Shown here piece by piece: positions 1-10,524 of a stretch of DNA of 64,000 bases; the first letter of the stretch is position 1, and each line of letters begins with the position of its first letter. A model generated the notes under the pieces. That model did not search any database. It saw nothing but the letters and a program-made list of their open reading frames with translations, and was not told the DNA's origin. Position numbers and translations under genes: made by a program. The DNA comes from Endocalyx cinctus. Lineage: Eukaryota > Ascomycota > Sordariomycetes > Amphisphaeriales > Apiosporaceae. The stretch is taken from contig BCKC01000013.1 of NCBI GenBank assembly GCA_001600455.1, positions 62,001 to 126,000 on the forward strand. Direction: 5' to 3'.

Positions 1-174
1 GTGAGATATGATCTTTTGTCTATCGTGAAAATAATTTAGTTGCATTTCTATCTAAGAGGAAGAAGAGAGATAGGTAGTACATCATTATATTGGGCATCGC
101 ATATTTAATAAACCTCTTATAAAACCTCAAAATCTAATCCGTCTTATGCAAGTCCAACCTAATTACCTATCTAT

Positions 175-2271
175 CTATCTCCTCCTCCCACCGACCCACC
201 ACCGACCCAAATCCACGCCGAGGCTAACCACGAACAAGACGGCGTTGAATCCAGCCATCATGTAGAACGGGGCACCGGTATCGACCGCGTCGAATAAATA
301 CCCGCCCAATTTCGTCAGTAGCAAAATAGCCGCGCCTCCGTACCAAGAGTAAACGCCGGCTATGGAGCCTTTAAGCTGAACGCGGGAGATCATACGGTTC
401 GTATTCCGAACACGTCTTTGCTTCCTGGCCGTCGACCTGCTTCCGTCCTCAACACCGTCATCATCGCGGTCAAGCAAAGGTCTAGTCTCTCCTTCTTCTT
501 CGGCCTCCTCTTCCTCCTCCCCACCATCTTCCTCGTCCGCGGAAGGGAAAGGGCAAGCGACCAGCTTGTCCGTCTTCAGCACGCCCCTGCCCAACGACCC
601 CAAACTCCACACGATGGCGCCTATCTGGCTGATTCCCATCAAGGCCGCCACGGCGAAGACCACCCCGCTCCCGCCTCTACCGTCGACGTCCTTAAACTCG
701 GGGCTCGTCAGCCTCGGGAAAGCCGCGTAGCCGGCGACGCCGAAGGCGGTAGCGACGAGGATGCCGGGGTTCAGGCTCAGGGGCCTCTTCCCGGGCGCGA
801 GCCGTATCTTCAGCCGCCGACTTCCGACCCAGCCGAAAATCGGGGCGGCCAGGAGGGCGCACGTCTGGGCCATGCCCGTGAGGGTCGAGGCCAGCACGTA
901 CGCGGCCCGGCACTCTTTCTTGAGCTCCGGGGAGGGGTCGGTAGGCGATCCCGTGCAAAAGCCGTGGTTGATGTAGTAGGCGTTGACGTAGAGCGGGACG
1001 AACAAGGAGATGGCCACGGTGCTGGCGCGCGCGACGAAGCCGCCCAGGTAGCCTAGCGCTATGTGCGGGTCCGTCACGCCTAAGCGGAGGGAGGAGAAGA
1101 GGAGGTGGTGATACGGAAGGGGTTTGCGCGGCTTAGAAAATGGAACGTCGTTAAAATGCCCGTTAGAAGTGCCGGTAGGAGTGGCCTGTCCTTGTGGGTT
1201 TGTGACAGCGGTGTTCTGAGGAGAAATAAGGTCCGAATCATCCCACGAGTCCCGAGAAGTTGTGTTTTGGTGCTCGTTCATGCCTAGTAACATACTCCAT
1301 CCTTTTCCTTCTTCCCCTTTCAACCCACGTAGGCCGAAAAAGACAAAGATCGAAATGCAAAACGCGACGGCGCCCACGACGTAAAAGCTCTTGGTGATGG
1401 CCTGAGCTGGCGTGACACCCTCTTCCTTAGAAAACTGCGCCGGCAGCGGAAGAAACAAGATCAGCGCGACGAGCGCACCGCACCCCGTAAATAGGCCAAC
1501 GTACCCCGCGAGCGCCGCGGGTTTCTTCCCCTTACCACTACCCCTCGACGTGCTATCATCGTCGTCGCTGTTATAATCACCATCGGCTTCGTTGTCGGAG
1601 ACGTAGCCGTCATCTTCATTCGGTTGATCCGATTGGTTGCGGGTGAAGTTTTCGGGCGTGATAGTCGCATCGCTCTCCAGGCTGGTAGCTATGCTAGGGC
1701 GTTGGCCATGACTCCTCGTATCGCTCTCCGAACCATCTCCCATCGTATTATCCCCCTCTTCCGCGCCATCCGCGTCCGGTATCTCCCCCGGCGTGCGATC
1801 CTCCTTTTCCACATCGTCGTCAGTTAGGACGGGTAAAACGGCCGTGACCATGGTCGCGGCGGCGGTAGCACCGAGGGCGAACAGGATGCGGAGGAAGATC
1901 AGGTCCGGGTAGACCTGCTTGGCCTGGACGAAGCAGAACAGGCCTAGGCCGATGATGGCGTATCCTAGAACGGCGACCCATCGCACGCCCAAGCGGTCGC
2001 TGGCGAGACCCCAGACGGGACACGCTATCAAGGCGACGATCTCATCTACGAATCCTAGGGTGCCGACAATGTCGCCCACCCCCTTCTTGACGCCCAGTAG
2101 ATCGGTGATAACGAAGCTGACGGCGCTATTGAGGAAGACGAGGAAAGAAATGCTGAAGAGTGATATACCGAGCAGATAGGTGGTCGCTTGGAATCGCGTG
2201 GTCGAAGAGTTAAAGGGGAGGAAGCTATTAGTCGTGCCGAGGGGCTTGCGTGAACGAGTCGTCGGCGCCAT
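175..2271 (-). CDS. Major facilitator superfamily transporter, 12 TM with acidic cytosolic loops
   Basis: Uninterrupted ORF of 698 aa. The start chosen is the ATG at 2271 (MAPTTRSRK), with A at -3 and G at +4; the open frame runs on to 2391 but only from a TTG, so that extension is unlikely. Twelve hydrophobic segments are visible. The first four are compact and include the MFS motif-A-like GLASDRLGVRW between TM2 and TM3. A long acidic, Ser-rich loop follows TM4, with further charged loops after TM6 and TM10 (EEDGGEEEEEAEEEGE). It should be a proton-coupled solute carrier of the fungal MFS group that resembles yeast YCR023C; the substrate cannot be read from sequence. The extended loops are the main departure from a plain MFS protein. 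Family assignment is firm, substrate unknown. No intron is needed. Confidence 0.85.
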   Translation of the reverse strand: MAPTTRSRKPLGTTNSFLPFNSSTTRFQATTYLLGISLFSISFLVFLNSAVSFVITDLLGVKKGVGDIVGTLGFVDEIVALIACPVWGLASDRLGVRWVAVLGYAIIGLGLFCFVQAKQVYPDLIFLRILFALGATAAATMVTAVLPVLTDDDVEKEDRTPGEIPDADGAEEGDNTMGDGSESDTRSHGQRPSIATSLESDATITPENFTRNQSDQPNEDDGYVSDNEADGDYNSDDDDSTSRGSGKGKKPAALAGYVGLFTGCGALVALILFLPLPAQFSKEEGVTPAQAITKSFYVVGAVAFCISIFVFFGLRGLKGEEGKGWSMLLGMNEHQNTTSRDSWDDSDLISPQNTAVTNPQGQATPTGTSNGHFNDVPFSKPRKPLPYHHLLFSSLRLGVTDPHIALGYLGGFVARASTVAISLFVPLYVNAYYINHGFCTGSPTDPSPELKKECRAAYVLASTLTGMAQTCALLAAPIFGWVGSRRLKIRLAPGKRPLSLNPGILVATAFGVAGYAAFPRLTSPEFKDVDGRGGSGVVFAVAALMGISQIGAIVWSLGSLGRGVLKTDKLVACPFPSADEEDGGEEEEEAEEEGETRPLLDRDDDGVEDGSRSTARKQRRVRNTNRMISRVQLKGSIAGVYSWYGGAAILLLTKLGGYLFDAVDTGAPFYMMAGFNAVLFVVSLGVDLGRWWVGGRRR

Positions 2272-3171
2272 TTTTGTATTTTGTTCAAGCTCGTAGTTTC
2301 GTTTAGTCGGGGGTGTTTCAATCTTAAAACTACTTTGTAAGTACCTTGGATACACCCGTGGATCTAGGTAGTTAGTTAAAGCATGTGACAAGAGAAGCTA
2401 CCAATGTTATCCCTCTCTATTCTCTTCTGTACTCGCTCACATCTTTTAATCCTCTTCTAAGTAATAGATAGAGAATTGAAAAGTGAGCTGGGATGAACTG
2501 GTGTTATTTTTTTATTATTATTATCTCATAAGCTTGATGCTGTTTGTTGATTTATTTAGGTAGCGTCTGATTATCGGATCTAATGGATGTAATAGTCACC
2601 TACTAAGTTAGCTGGTTAGGTTATTCATTCCCCCACATATAAACAAGGATTATGCTCCCCGGACATTGTCGGACTGGGCTGGGCTGCTGAGCTGCTGGAC
2701 TGACTTGTCGGACGAAATATCATCAGATTTTACCTGTATTATATAGCCAATCTTTTCAAAAGTTCAGGGGTGTATTCTTGTGTAGGTGAATAGAACAGAA
2801 ATAAAGATTGGAAAAAATAAATAAATAAGTAAACTGCTTTGTCAGAAATAATGCTATTTTGGACCAGAGTCTGTCTCTAATCTTTCCTATCCTATAGTAA
2901 AAGTGCAGATCTACATAAAAAAACAAAACGCCGTTGTTGGGTAACGACATTAAATCAATTTTCCCCAAGCGCCCAATTCGAAGTGTGAGAGTAGACCCCT
3001 TATTAGTTCGGGCTATAAAGCTTCTACAAGATCGTGTGTCTGGCTGTCTATGTAATGTATATCTGTACGAATGTATGTATGCGTCCCTATCCATCAAAGT
3101 CGGAAAAAAAAAGAGAAAGAAGGTATTTTCTTTACCTTTTTTTTTTTTTTTTTTTCTCTCGCTTCGCTTAC
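2272..3171. other. Intergenic, between J-protein 3' end and MFS start
   Basis: Holds the leader of the MFS gene and the 3' flank of the J-protein gene. It is A+T-rich, with a 19-T run at 3137-3155 just beyond the stop of the J-protein extension. I see no convincing gene; short ORFs here have no protein-like composition. Confidence 0.5.
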
Positions 3172-3558
3172 TCAGACAAACACGCCTCTACCTCTATCTC
3201 GAGAACCTAACACGCCCGACCATCTCATAAAGATCACGCAGATGAACAATGCAAATAGCGTCGTAGCTAGTTGCAATGGCAAAATAACAAAAGCACCTGC
3301 CGCAACCATTAGAGCCCAACGAAACTGCTCGAGTCTCTTCTCCTGGTCCTGGTTATGGTTGGAAAGATGTTCTTCGAAAAACGAGGTAGCTCTTCCTCTA
3401 CCACCCCTCGAGTTGATATGGCGGCGACGTCTCTCTTCTCTTCGCCCATCTTCATCCCAGTTCGCAGAGTATATCTTCTCCTCCGTCACGTCATCGTCGT
3501 GATAGTCCTCGGCTGAACTTTCTTCTTCGTCTTCATCATCCTCAGAAGGCTCGGATTG
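3172..3558 (-). other. Open in-frame extension after the J-protein stop, with predicted TM segment
   Basis: Directly after the J-protein TGA the same frame stays open for 128 codons to another TGA at 3172-3174. It contains an acidic stretch (SEDDEDEEESSAEDYHDDD), a basic RRRRH region, a charged helix-like segment, then a hydrophobic stretch of ~30 residues (from WALMVAAGAFV to ALFICVIFMRW) and a short Arg-rich end. It has no ATG near its beginning, so it is unlikely to be an independent single-exon gene. It could be reached by stop readthrough (TGA followed by C) or by removing a 51-nt segment (GTTGAC...TTCAG, 3562-3512) that would delete the stop in frame. The donor is weak and no transcript can be seen, so expression is an inference. 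Confidence 0.4.
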
Positions 3559-5924
3559 TCAACCAAAGTGGAAAGATCCTCCAGGGAAGCCCTGTGCTCG
3601 GGTGCGTCCCCCGCCAAAGTTGGCACCTGAGAAGCCCGACGGGCCCCCGAAACCGCCGCCGCCACCGCCGTTCATCATGCTGAACAGGATTTCTGGGTCG
3701 ATGCCGCCCATTCCGCCTCCCATACCACCACCACCGCTAAACATTTCCGATGGATCAATCAGATCTTCGCCACTATCGTACCGCGCGCGTTTCCTAAGAA
3801 GATATAGTTAGCTCAAGGATCCCTTCGCTTGGTTTTTTTATTAGGCGATAGAAAAGGACTTATACGTACTGAGGGTCACTCAGGGTTTCGTAGGCTTCAC
3901 CAATATCCTTAAACCGTTCGGCGGCGGCCTCGTCGTCCCGGTTTTTGTCCGGGTGGTGGATGATGGCAAGTTTGCGGTAAGCCTTCTTGATGGCGGTATC
4001 GTCGGCGTCCTTGGGCACGCCAAGAATCTTGTAGTAGTCTTTTCGCTGGCTCTTCTTCAGCTCGAGTTCGGCTTTGCGGATCTCTTTCGCGATCGATCGA
4101 TCCTCCGGGTCCATCTCCTGAATGGCCTTCCACTCTCGAACGGCGTCTTCCCAACGCTCAGCCTGGCCGAGCGCGTTAGCCTTGGTCTTCCGCGCTTTTG
4201 TATATTGCGGGTCCAAGTTGATAGCCCGGTCGCAGTCTTGGACAGCTTCGTTGTACCGCTTCAACTTGATGTGACACAACGCCCGGTTCTGCAGTAGCTT
4301 CGAGTTGATCCCTCGGTTAGAGGGATCAACGAGGAGGGCCGACGAGTACTTGTCCAGTGCCGCCTGCCACCGGCCGCTCTTGTACTCGGAGTTACCTTCC
4401 TCCTTCATGCGATCAAGCTTCTGAACGGTCCGCAGCCACTTGACGGCATCTTTGAAATCGGGGTCACAGCTCAAAGCCTTTCGGAAATGCTGGATGGCCT
4501 TCTCGTTGTCGCCCTGGGCGTACAGCGCGCGACCCCGCAAAACCAGCGCTTCCGGATCCTGGCTGTTCTGTCTCAGGAGGGACATGGCCATATTCTGCGC
4601 TTCACCCAGCGAGTTGATACCGCCCATGTTGAGGTACGCGTAACCCCTCATAAGCTGCCACTTGCGAGGCTTAGACGCGCTAGGCCCCAGTAGCTTCTCG
4701 GCCTGATCTAAGGCGTGAAGGACCATGGAGCCGCTGGTACCGCTGTCCAGAGCACTCTGGGCCGCCCTCATGTGATGCTTCATCTCCCTCGCCGCGGCCA
4801 TGTCCTTGGCCGAAGGGGGTGGATGAATACGGCCAAAAGTAGTCATGGCTTCATCGGGTCGTCCGAGGCTGGTATAAATACGGGCGAGACGTAGCAGGAA
4901 CTTGGAGTTGGTGGGGTCAAGATCTACGGCTCGCGAACAATCTTCCAGCGCAGCTTCGTATTGCCCGTTGGACATATAGGCAGCGGCACGATTACTTAGA
5001 TACGTAGCGGAATCCGGGACCATATTGACAGCTAGAAAACGAGTCAGCGAACGGGGCCGTGCAAAATACGAGACGGGCGAATGTTATGGAATTGGCGGCG
5101 AACATACCCATTGTGTATTGGATTATGGCGTCTTTATAATTCCCTTGCTTGAAAAATTTATTTCCCTCAATTTTGTATCCCTCAGCCTCTTCGGCAGCGG
5201 TGGGAAGAGGGCTAGACGGCCTGGACCCATGCTTTGGCGGGACCGGAACTTGACCATTGGCGTCAGAGTTCTCCTTGTTAGAGCCGGTATCTTTTCCCTT
5301 GGTATCCTTGGAGTCTCTGGTAGCTCCGTTTGTGGTGGGAGAGCCGACGGGGATGGTAAATGAATTTTGCTGTTGAGGCTGCGGCGGGGAAGAGGGAGGG
5401 TTTGAGGAATTTTCCTTATCGACGTCCATCTTATCAAAGGAGCTCCGATCGCTCATAGCGGAGAGAGCGGATAAGCGTTTTATCTCGTCAGGATGAAGAT
5501 TGAGAGGGTGTGTAGTGTTAGGATCGTATTTTGACCGGCGGGAAGAATCGGTGGATTGTCTGGCGAAAGAGCGAGAATTTCTCGACTTCTGATGCTCACG
5601 CTGAATATTCGGGTGAGCAGGAGATGCGGGACGAGAAGATTTTTTTGTGGAAGATTTTGAATGATGAGGAGACGACGAGGATTTGACGGGGGAAGAAGAA
5701 GGAGGGTCAGGTCTTATACCAGAACCTGAATTGGAAGTAGAAGTAGAAGCAGAATTATGATTATAAGATTTTGTATGCTGAGTTGACTTTGGATTCTGAT
5801 TTTGGGTTTGATTTTGATTTTGATGGGGTTGATTTAAATGGTGGGGCGTCGATAAAGGTTGAAAGTCTTCTGTGGTGGAGGGATGTCTCTTAGAAGATTT
5901 TTTAGAATTAAATAGGCCCTTCAT
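3559..5924 (-). CDS. TPR and J-domain co-chaperone (DNAJC7/TPR2-like)
   Basis: Three exons on the minus strand: 5924-5108, 5031-3870 and 3793-3559, with two introns of 76 bp each (GTATGT...CTAG and GTACGT...TTAG). The joined frame is 737 aa. The first ~220 residues are low complexity (Ser, Asn, Gln, Pro). Tetratricopeptide repeats follow ([45 protein letters not shown]), then a J domain with the invariant HPD in IHHPDKN, then a Gly/Phe-rich tail ending GGSFHFG. By family knowledge such proteins bind Hsp70/Hsp90 C-termini through the TPRs and stimulate Hsp70 ATPase through HPD. The terminal TGA is followed in frame by 128 more sense codons (separate entry), so the 3' end may have two forms. 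Confidence 0.92.
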
Positions 5925-8900
5925 TGCTAAGCCTACGGTATTTCTTTTCTTCTTTCGTAAGGGGCCGTAAATTATAGTGAGTGTTCCTACACTACCACTA
6001 AAAAAAGGATGGTACAGTAAACCACTATAACTGTAAGTACAGTACCAATACTCGCTAAGTACAGTACTTTAGGTACTCTAAGTGGTTTAAGTGGTTTTTC
6101 GGTGACTAAATATTTTAGCGGATTTCAATTTTGAGTACAGAGTACCTAAACTGTAGTTAAATCGTTAGCGGTCTTAAACGGTTATATGGTAGTTAAAAGG
6201 CACTGTAAGCAGATTACTTCAAGCCCTGTTCCTGGGTGACTGATAAGAAACAGGCAGCAACCCTTCCCCTAAAGCCTCCAAAAGCCCTCCATTGAAAATC
6301 CAAAATTTTAGTGAACAGAAGCTTACCTAAGCTTAAGTAAGGCACTTTTTAGAATTTGCCAAACTGCCAAAGTCAAGATTTGTCCGGTAGATGTTTAAAG
6401 AAGGTGATAGAAGGGTTGATGGATTTCTCGTTACCCGTCCAGTTTCCAAGTTCCGTATTTTTTATTTTTTTTTTGATGGGGAAATACAAAATAGAGAAGA
6501 ATAAACAATAAAAATGGGGCTTTTCTTTTTTTTAAAACAGACACGAAGTAGAAGTAGAAGAAAAAGAAGAAGAAATTAAAAGAAAGGAAGAGGAAGAGGA
6601 AGAAAAAAAAGAATTGGATCTTGTTTCTAGCGTCCCGTTTCTTAGAATGGATTTGGAACTAAGAGATGGACCTAGAGACGAGAGAGAAAAAAAAAAAGTA
6701 TCGTGCCTCGTCCGTTTCTTTCTTTCTTTTTTTTTTTTTTTTTTTTTCAGTGTCGGCTTAGCCTCACTCGGCGACGACTTCTTTTCAACTCCTCCTCTTT
6801 ATGGCTCTTCTAGTTGTTGGTTCCTATGGCGATAAGAATCCTATCCCGAGCTGGAATCGATGAATTGTTCTCGTCTCTCCGGTCTTTGGCAAGAGAAAAC
6901 GGTTCGGCCGATATGTATGCGACTAACTCGTCCAGATTCAAATTGATCATGAAATAACGGAGGGAAAAAACGGATATATCCAAGATCCCGGCTGTGAGGG
7001 AGAAACGGTTTACTAGAGTATGATATGTGAATATGTGCGCTTGCTCGTTGAAGTCCAGGAAAGTCGGAAGCGATGTTCTGATCAAATTACCCCCCTCTTT
7101 TTCGCTACGGGTGAAATTGACGAATTGTGAGTATGGAAAACCGTGATTCGGAAACTGAGGATATCAAGCGGTGGTCTAGTTGAAGGGACAATGCACGGGT
7201 GGGCAGGGTACAGGCTTGTATTGTATCCGAACTCTGTGTTTGTATGTGCATGTGCGTGCGAAATTGTCTATGTATCTGTGCATTAATGCCCAAGGGGTCG
7301 AATATAGCGGACCAAAAACGGTGTACACCTGTTGCTATAGTATAAATATCATCATATATTCTAATATTCATACGTATAAGCTTCGGTATACTCACAGATT
7401 GTAAAGAAAGAGAGGAAAAGATGAGTCAACGGTCCCGGGAAAGTGAAATTAGACCACGGTGAATAATATCATTTCTAAGATAGAAGAGAAGAAGAGAGAT
7501 AGACGGAGAAGAATAGAGCACAGACAACATACACGTAGATAGATGCATACATCCTACACAAGAGCACAACCACAACATAATACAGTACATTATCTTGCAT
7601 TACTTATTACATACACATCTGATAATACACAATTTACCTATCACCAGCGACCGAGTCCACAGAAATCATAGTCTGGGTCTGCACAAAAACAGTGGTGATA
7701 TGCTGTCTTCTTCCAATATCAATAGGCTGGGACCCTTGGACTGAACGAAGAGAACGGGAAATTTTTGTGAAAAATTTTGGAGAACAACCCCAGATCCTTT
7801 CCGGGTACGGAATACTTCAGAATCCCAAGAACAGTATAGGCAAATGACGGTATAGGGTACATATACCGCTGTTTGTACACTACGTAAAAATGGTATCCAC
7901 TCCACATTATTATGACGAGTGGTGGAAAATGAGCCAATATCAAAAAGGTATTTTGAACAGGCAGTAATGGCTGGGCCAATAAGTAAATAGAAGAGGTTGA
8001 ATTTGTTTACATTGTTTTCACGCAGGTTGTATGGTTACAGCGCATTGGATGGCTCCGAGTGGGCTTCAGTATCGTCACTGCAACGGTATCTTGGAACCAC
8101 TTTGTTGTTGTCTCTACTACGTATATCACTACTGTCGCTGTCTTGCTTTTTTCCTATTCCTCCAATGCCGACAGGACATCTAAGAGACGGAGAGAGAGGA
8201 GTAAGAAAATAAAAGAAAAAAAAAAGGAAGAGGCTGAAATCCAATAGTACAGATCAGCGGTTAGAAATGAGTGACATGGCATTGTATATTTGAAAAATCT
8301 CATACAATACAACCAGGGTGTGTTGTATGAGGTGATGTACCGGCACAATTTGGCATATGAAGATCTTCCTATACCGGTATCTTCAATTTTTTCCCATATA
8401 GCATTCCTTCAATATACGCCTGTAACGGTTTGACCATTGAATGCTCCCGGTTACCACACACTCACCTTTTTTTTCCAACCGTCTTTCCCTCATTTGGATG
8501 CGTTGACAGCGGCACAGAGGGGCCTTGAACCCTGAATGAGTACTTTAGTGTGTATCCGAGACGAGAGGTCAACTAGGGTATTCCTCTCCACCTTTGCTGA
8601 AGGTCGAGCGTAGCCACCGGTAACGTAACAAACCAAACGATGAATTCGCTAGAGAAAATCAATGGGGAGTTGATCCGAGAAGCGGCGGCAACGCGTGGTT
8701 GGGATGCTGAGGCAGGCTGGGCAGCAGGGGTGTATCCCTGCACCCTACCTGTCAGCCACCCCCAATAAAGTCACCTACGATGACGATTCTCGAAGCTTCT
8801 GTGGATACTATGGCTTCTTCTGACCAATGAACCCTATGTCATCGTTGTCGGTTTGCTCAGAAAGGATATTGACATTACACAGTTAGGTATAGAGTACTTT

Positions 8901-9561
8901 ATTTGATATAGGTAAATAAATAAGCCGATATGAAAGAAAAATTCGATGAGTCAAGTACACACGTATACGTATACATTATATGGTAATTGAATGCGTAAAA
9001 TGTTCTTTTCGTGTAATAAGAACGGTTGCAAATTGCGACATAGTAATATCTAAATTGAAATTAAAAGAAATTCCCATGTTGATTTAAGCGCCTCGTAAAA
9101 GAGGGTAGTATCAGGAAGGGGTCGTGAGAGGCAACCAATATAACGAGTAATTAAACAAATCACAAAATGGGCGCAAAAGTCGAGTTTCAATATCTCGGTC
9201 TCGGTGGTTCGTATAAGTTATGAGCAATGTATTCTAGCGACACAAAGTCACCTCTGTCTGGATAATATAACCACAAAACACTCCTAACGGTTTCTTAAGC
9301 TAATAAGGTACAAACAAACAAACACTTTGCGCTTCCGAGACTCGGCATTTCATCGTCGTCTTAACTGCTTCAGGTTCAATGCACACAGAAAATTAGAATT
9401 GGCGGGTATAAACAAAACACATCCTAACCCAACACCCCCTCCACCCCAAAATTCACATCCTAAGTTACAGGTAAGTTATAGGTATGTTACAATACACCAG
9501 GTTTATAAGCCCCAAACATCACAATAGAGTAGGTCAATTAATCATCATTAAAAAAAAAAAT
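5925..9561. other. Long intergenic region
   Basis: About 3.6 kb without a supportable gene. The left part carries the leader of the J-protein gene, with purine-rich repeats (GAAGAAG, 6540-6610) and a 21-T run at 6727-6747. At 5985-6140 there are many GTACAGTA/AAGTACAGTAC words. A less A+T-rich stretch at about 8490-8850 has hairpin potential (see findings). The right part is the 3' flank of the light-chain gene. Confidence 0.45.
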
Positions 9562-10524
9562 TCATCCCTCGGAACTCTCGTGAGAATTAGGTTCGGAGCT
9601 TCCGTTCCCACCGACGATAGAGTTGACGAATTCCTGGTACTTGAAGACGTCGCCTCTCTTGGGGCCGGCGTGCTGCATCATGGTGCTCTTGCTGAACGCC
9701 CTCCTGCCGCTGAAGCCGGCCACGATCTTGTCCACCTCGGCCGGGGACAGGGCCCTCTCGCCGGGCTCGGGCGGCGTGCTCAGCAGCGCGTCGCGCAGCT
9801 CGGCGAGGTCCACCTGGCCGCTGTCGTCGTCGTCGAACGCCGAGAAGGCCGACATGAGCTCCGAGCTCGGCGACATGGACGCCAGCGTGCTCGCTATGCT
9901 GTTGAGGAAGACGGCTAGGGTCATGGTCTGGGGTCCGCCCGGAGGGAAGAAGGGAGATACGTCGGAATGGCTCGCCGGGAGACCTGTACGGTTGGTGAAT
10001 GGTTGGTTAGTTGGACGTTTTTTTTTTATCTCCACTGACTTAGTGTGAAAGGTCTGTGTATAGTACATACCAAGTTGAGTAAGCATATCGGCAATATCGT
10101 CTCTATTAACGACCCCGTCCGTATCTCGATCTAAGATCTGAAATCCATCTCTAAGAACGCGCACCTGAGCCGGCTGTAGCTGCGACAAGGCGTTTCCGTG
10201 TGCTTGTGACATGACGGAAGCGGGTGCTCGGGCTGACGAGATGGGTGCGGGCGAAGCTAAGGATGGCGAGTGGGACATGTCTACGCTCCCGTATCTATTT
10301 CTCGGAGTTCGACTTTCGTTGTTCCCGTCGGCCGCGGATGAAATGCTAGTAGAAAACCTGGAGGGTGTCGTGGGCATACCACTAGACCCAAATTTGGTAG
10401 GAGATGTCGTAGGCGTGACTTGTCTGAACGCGGTCGGGGATGTCGAAGGAGATTCTTGACGACGGAAAGGAGAACTTCGAGGAGAGCCGTAGCCCAGAGG
10501 CGAAGGTTTATACCCGACCGGCAT
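9562..10524 (-). CDS. Myosin regulatory light chain-like EF-hand protein
   Basis: Two exons, 10524-10071 and 9983-9562, separated by an 87-bp intron (GTATGT...TACAG); product 291 aa. The first ~110 residues are Ser/Thr/Pro-rich with many SP and TP sites, a likely phosphorylated head. EF-hand loop DRDTDGVVNRDD is near residue 130, and a second canonical loop DDDDSGQVDLAE lies in the C-terminal half, followed by the GDVFKYQEFVNSIVGG ending typical of the family. It should bind a type II myosin heavy chain neck and act in the actomyosin ring during septation. The intron length is a multiple of three and has no stop in frame, so a retained-intron form would add 29 residues and still be readable. 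A generic calmodulin-like protein is less likely because of the long phospho-rich head. Confidence 0.85.
   Translation of the reverse strand: MPVGYKPSPLGYGSPRSSPFRRQESPSTSPTAFRQVTPTTSPTKFGSSGMPTTPSRFSTSISSAADGNNESRTPRNRYGSVDMSHSPSLASPAPISSARAPASVMSQAHGNALSQLQPAQVRVLRDGFQILDRDTDGVVNRDDIADMLTQLGMYYTQTFHTKSVEIKKKRPTNQPFTNRTGLPASHSDVSPFFPPGGPQTMTLAVFLNSIASTLASMSPSSELMSAFSAFDDDDSGQVDLAELRDALLSTPPEPGERALSPAEVDKIVAGFSGRRAFSKSTMMQHAGPKRGDVFKYQEFVNSIVGGNGSSEPNSHESSEG

Noticed and set aside
7666..7979. Overlapping minus-strand ORFs of 79 and 86 codons
   Set aside because: No recognisable domain, no splice context, hydrophobic composition expected from T-rich DNA.
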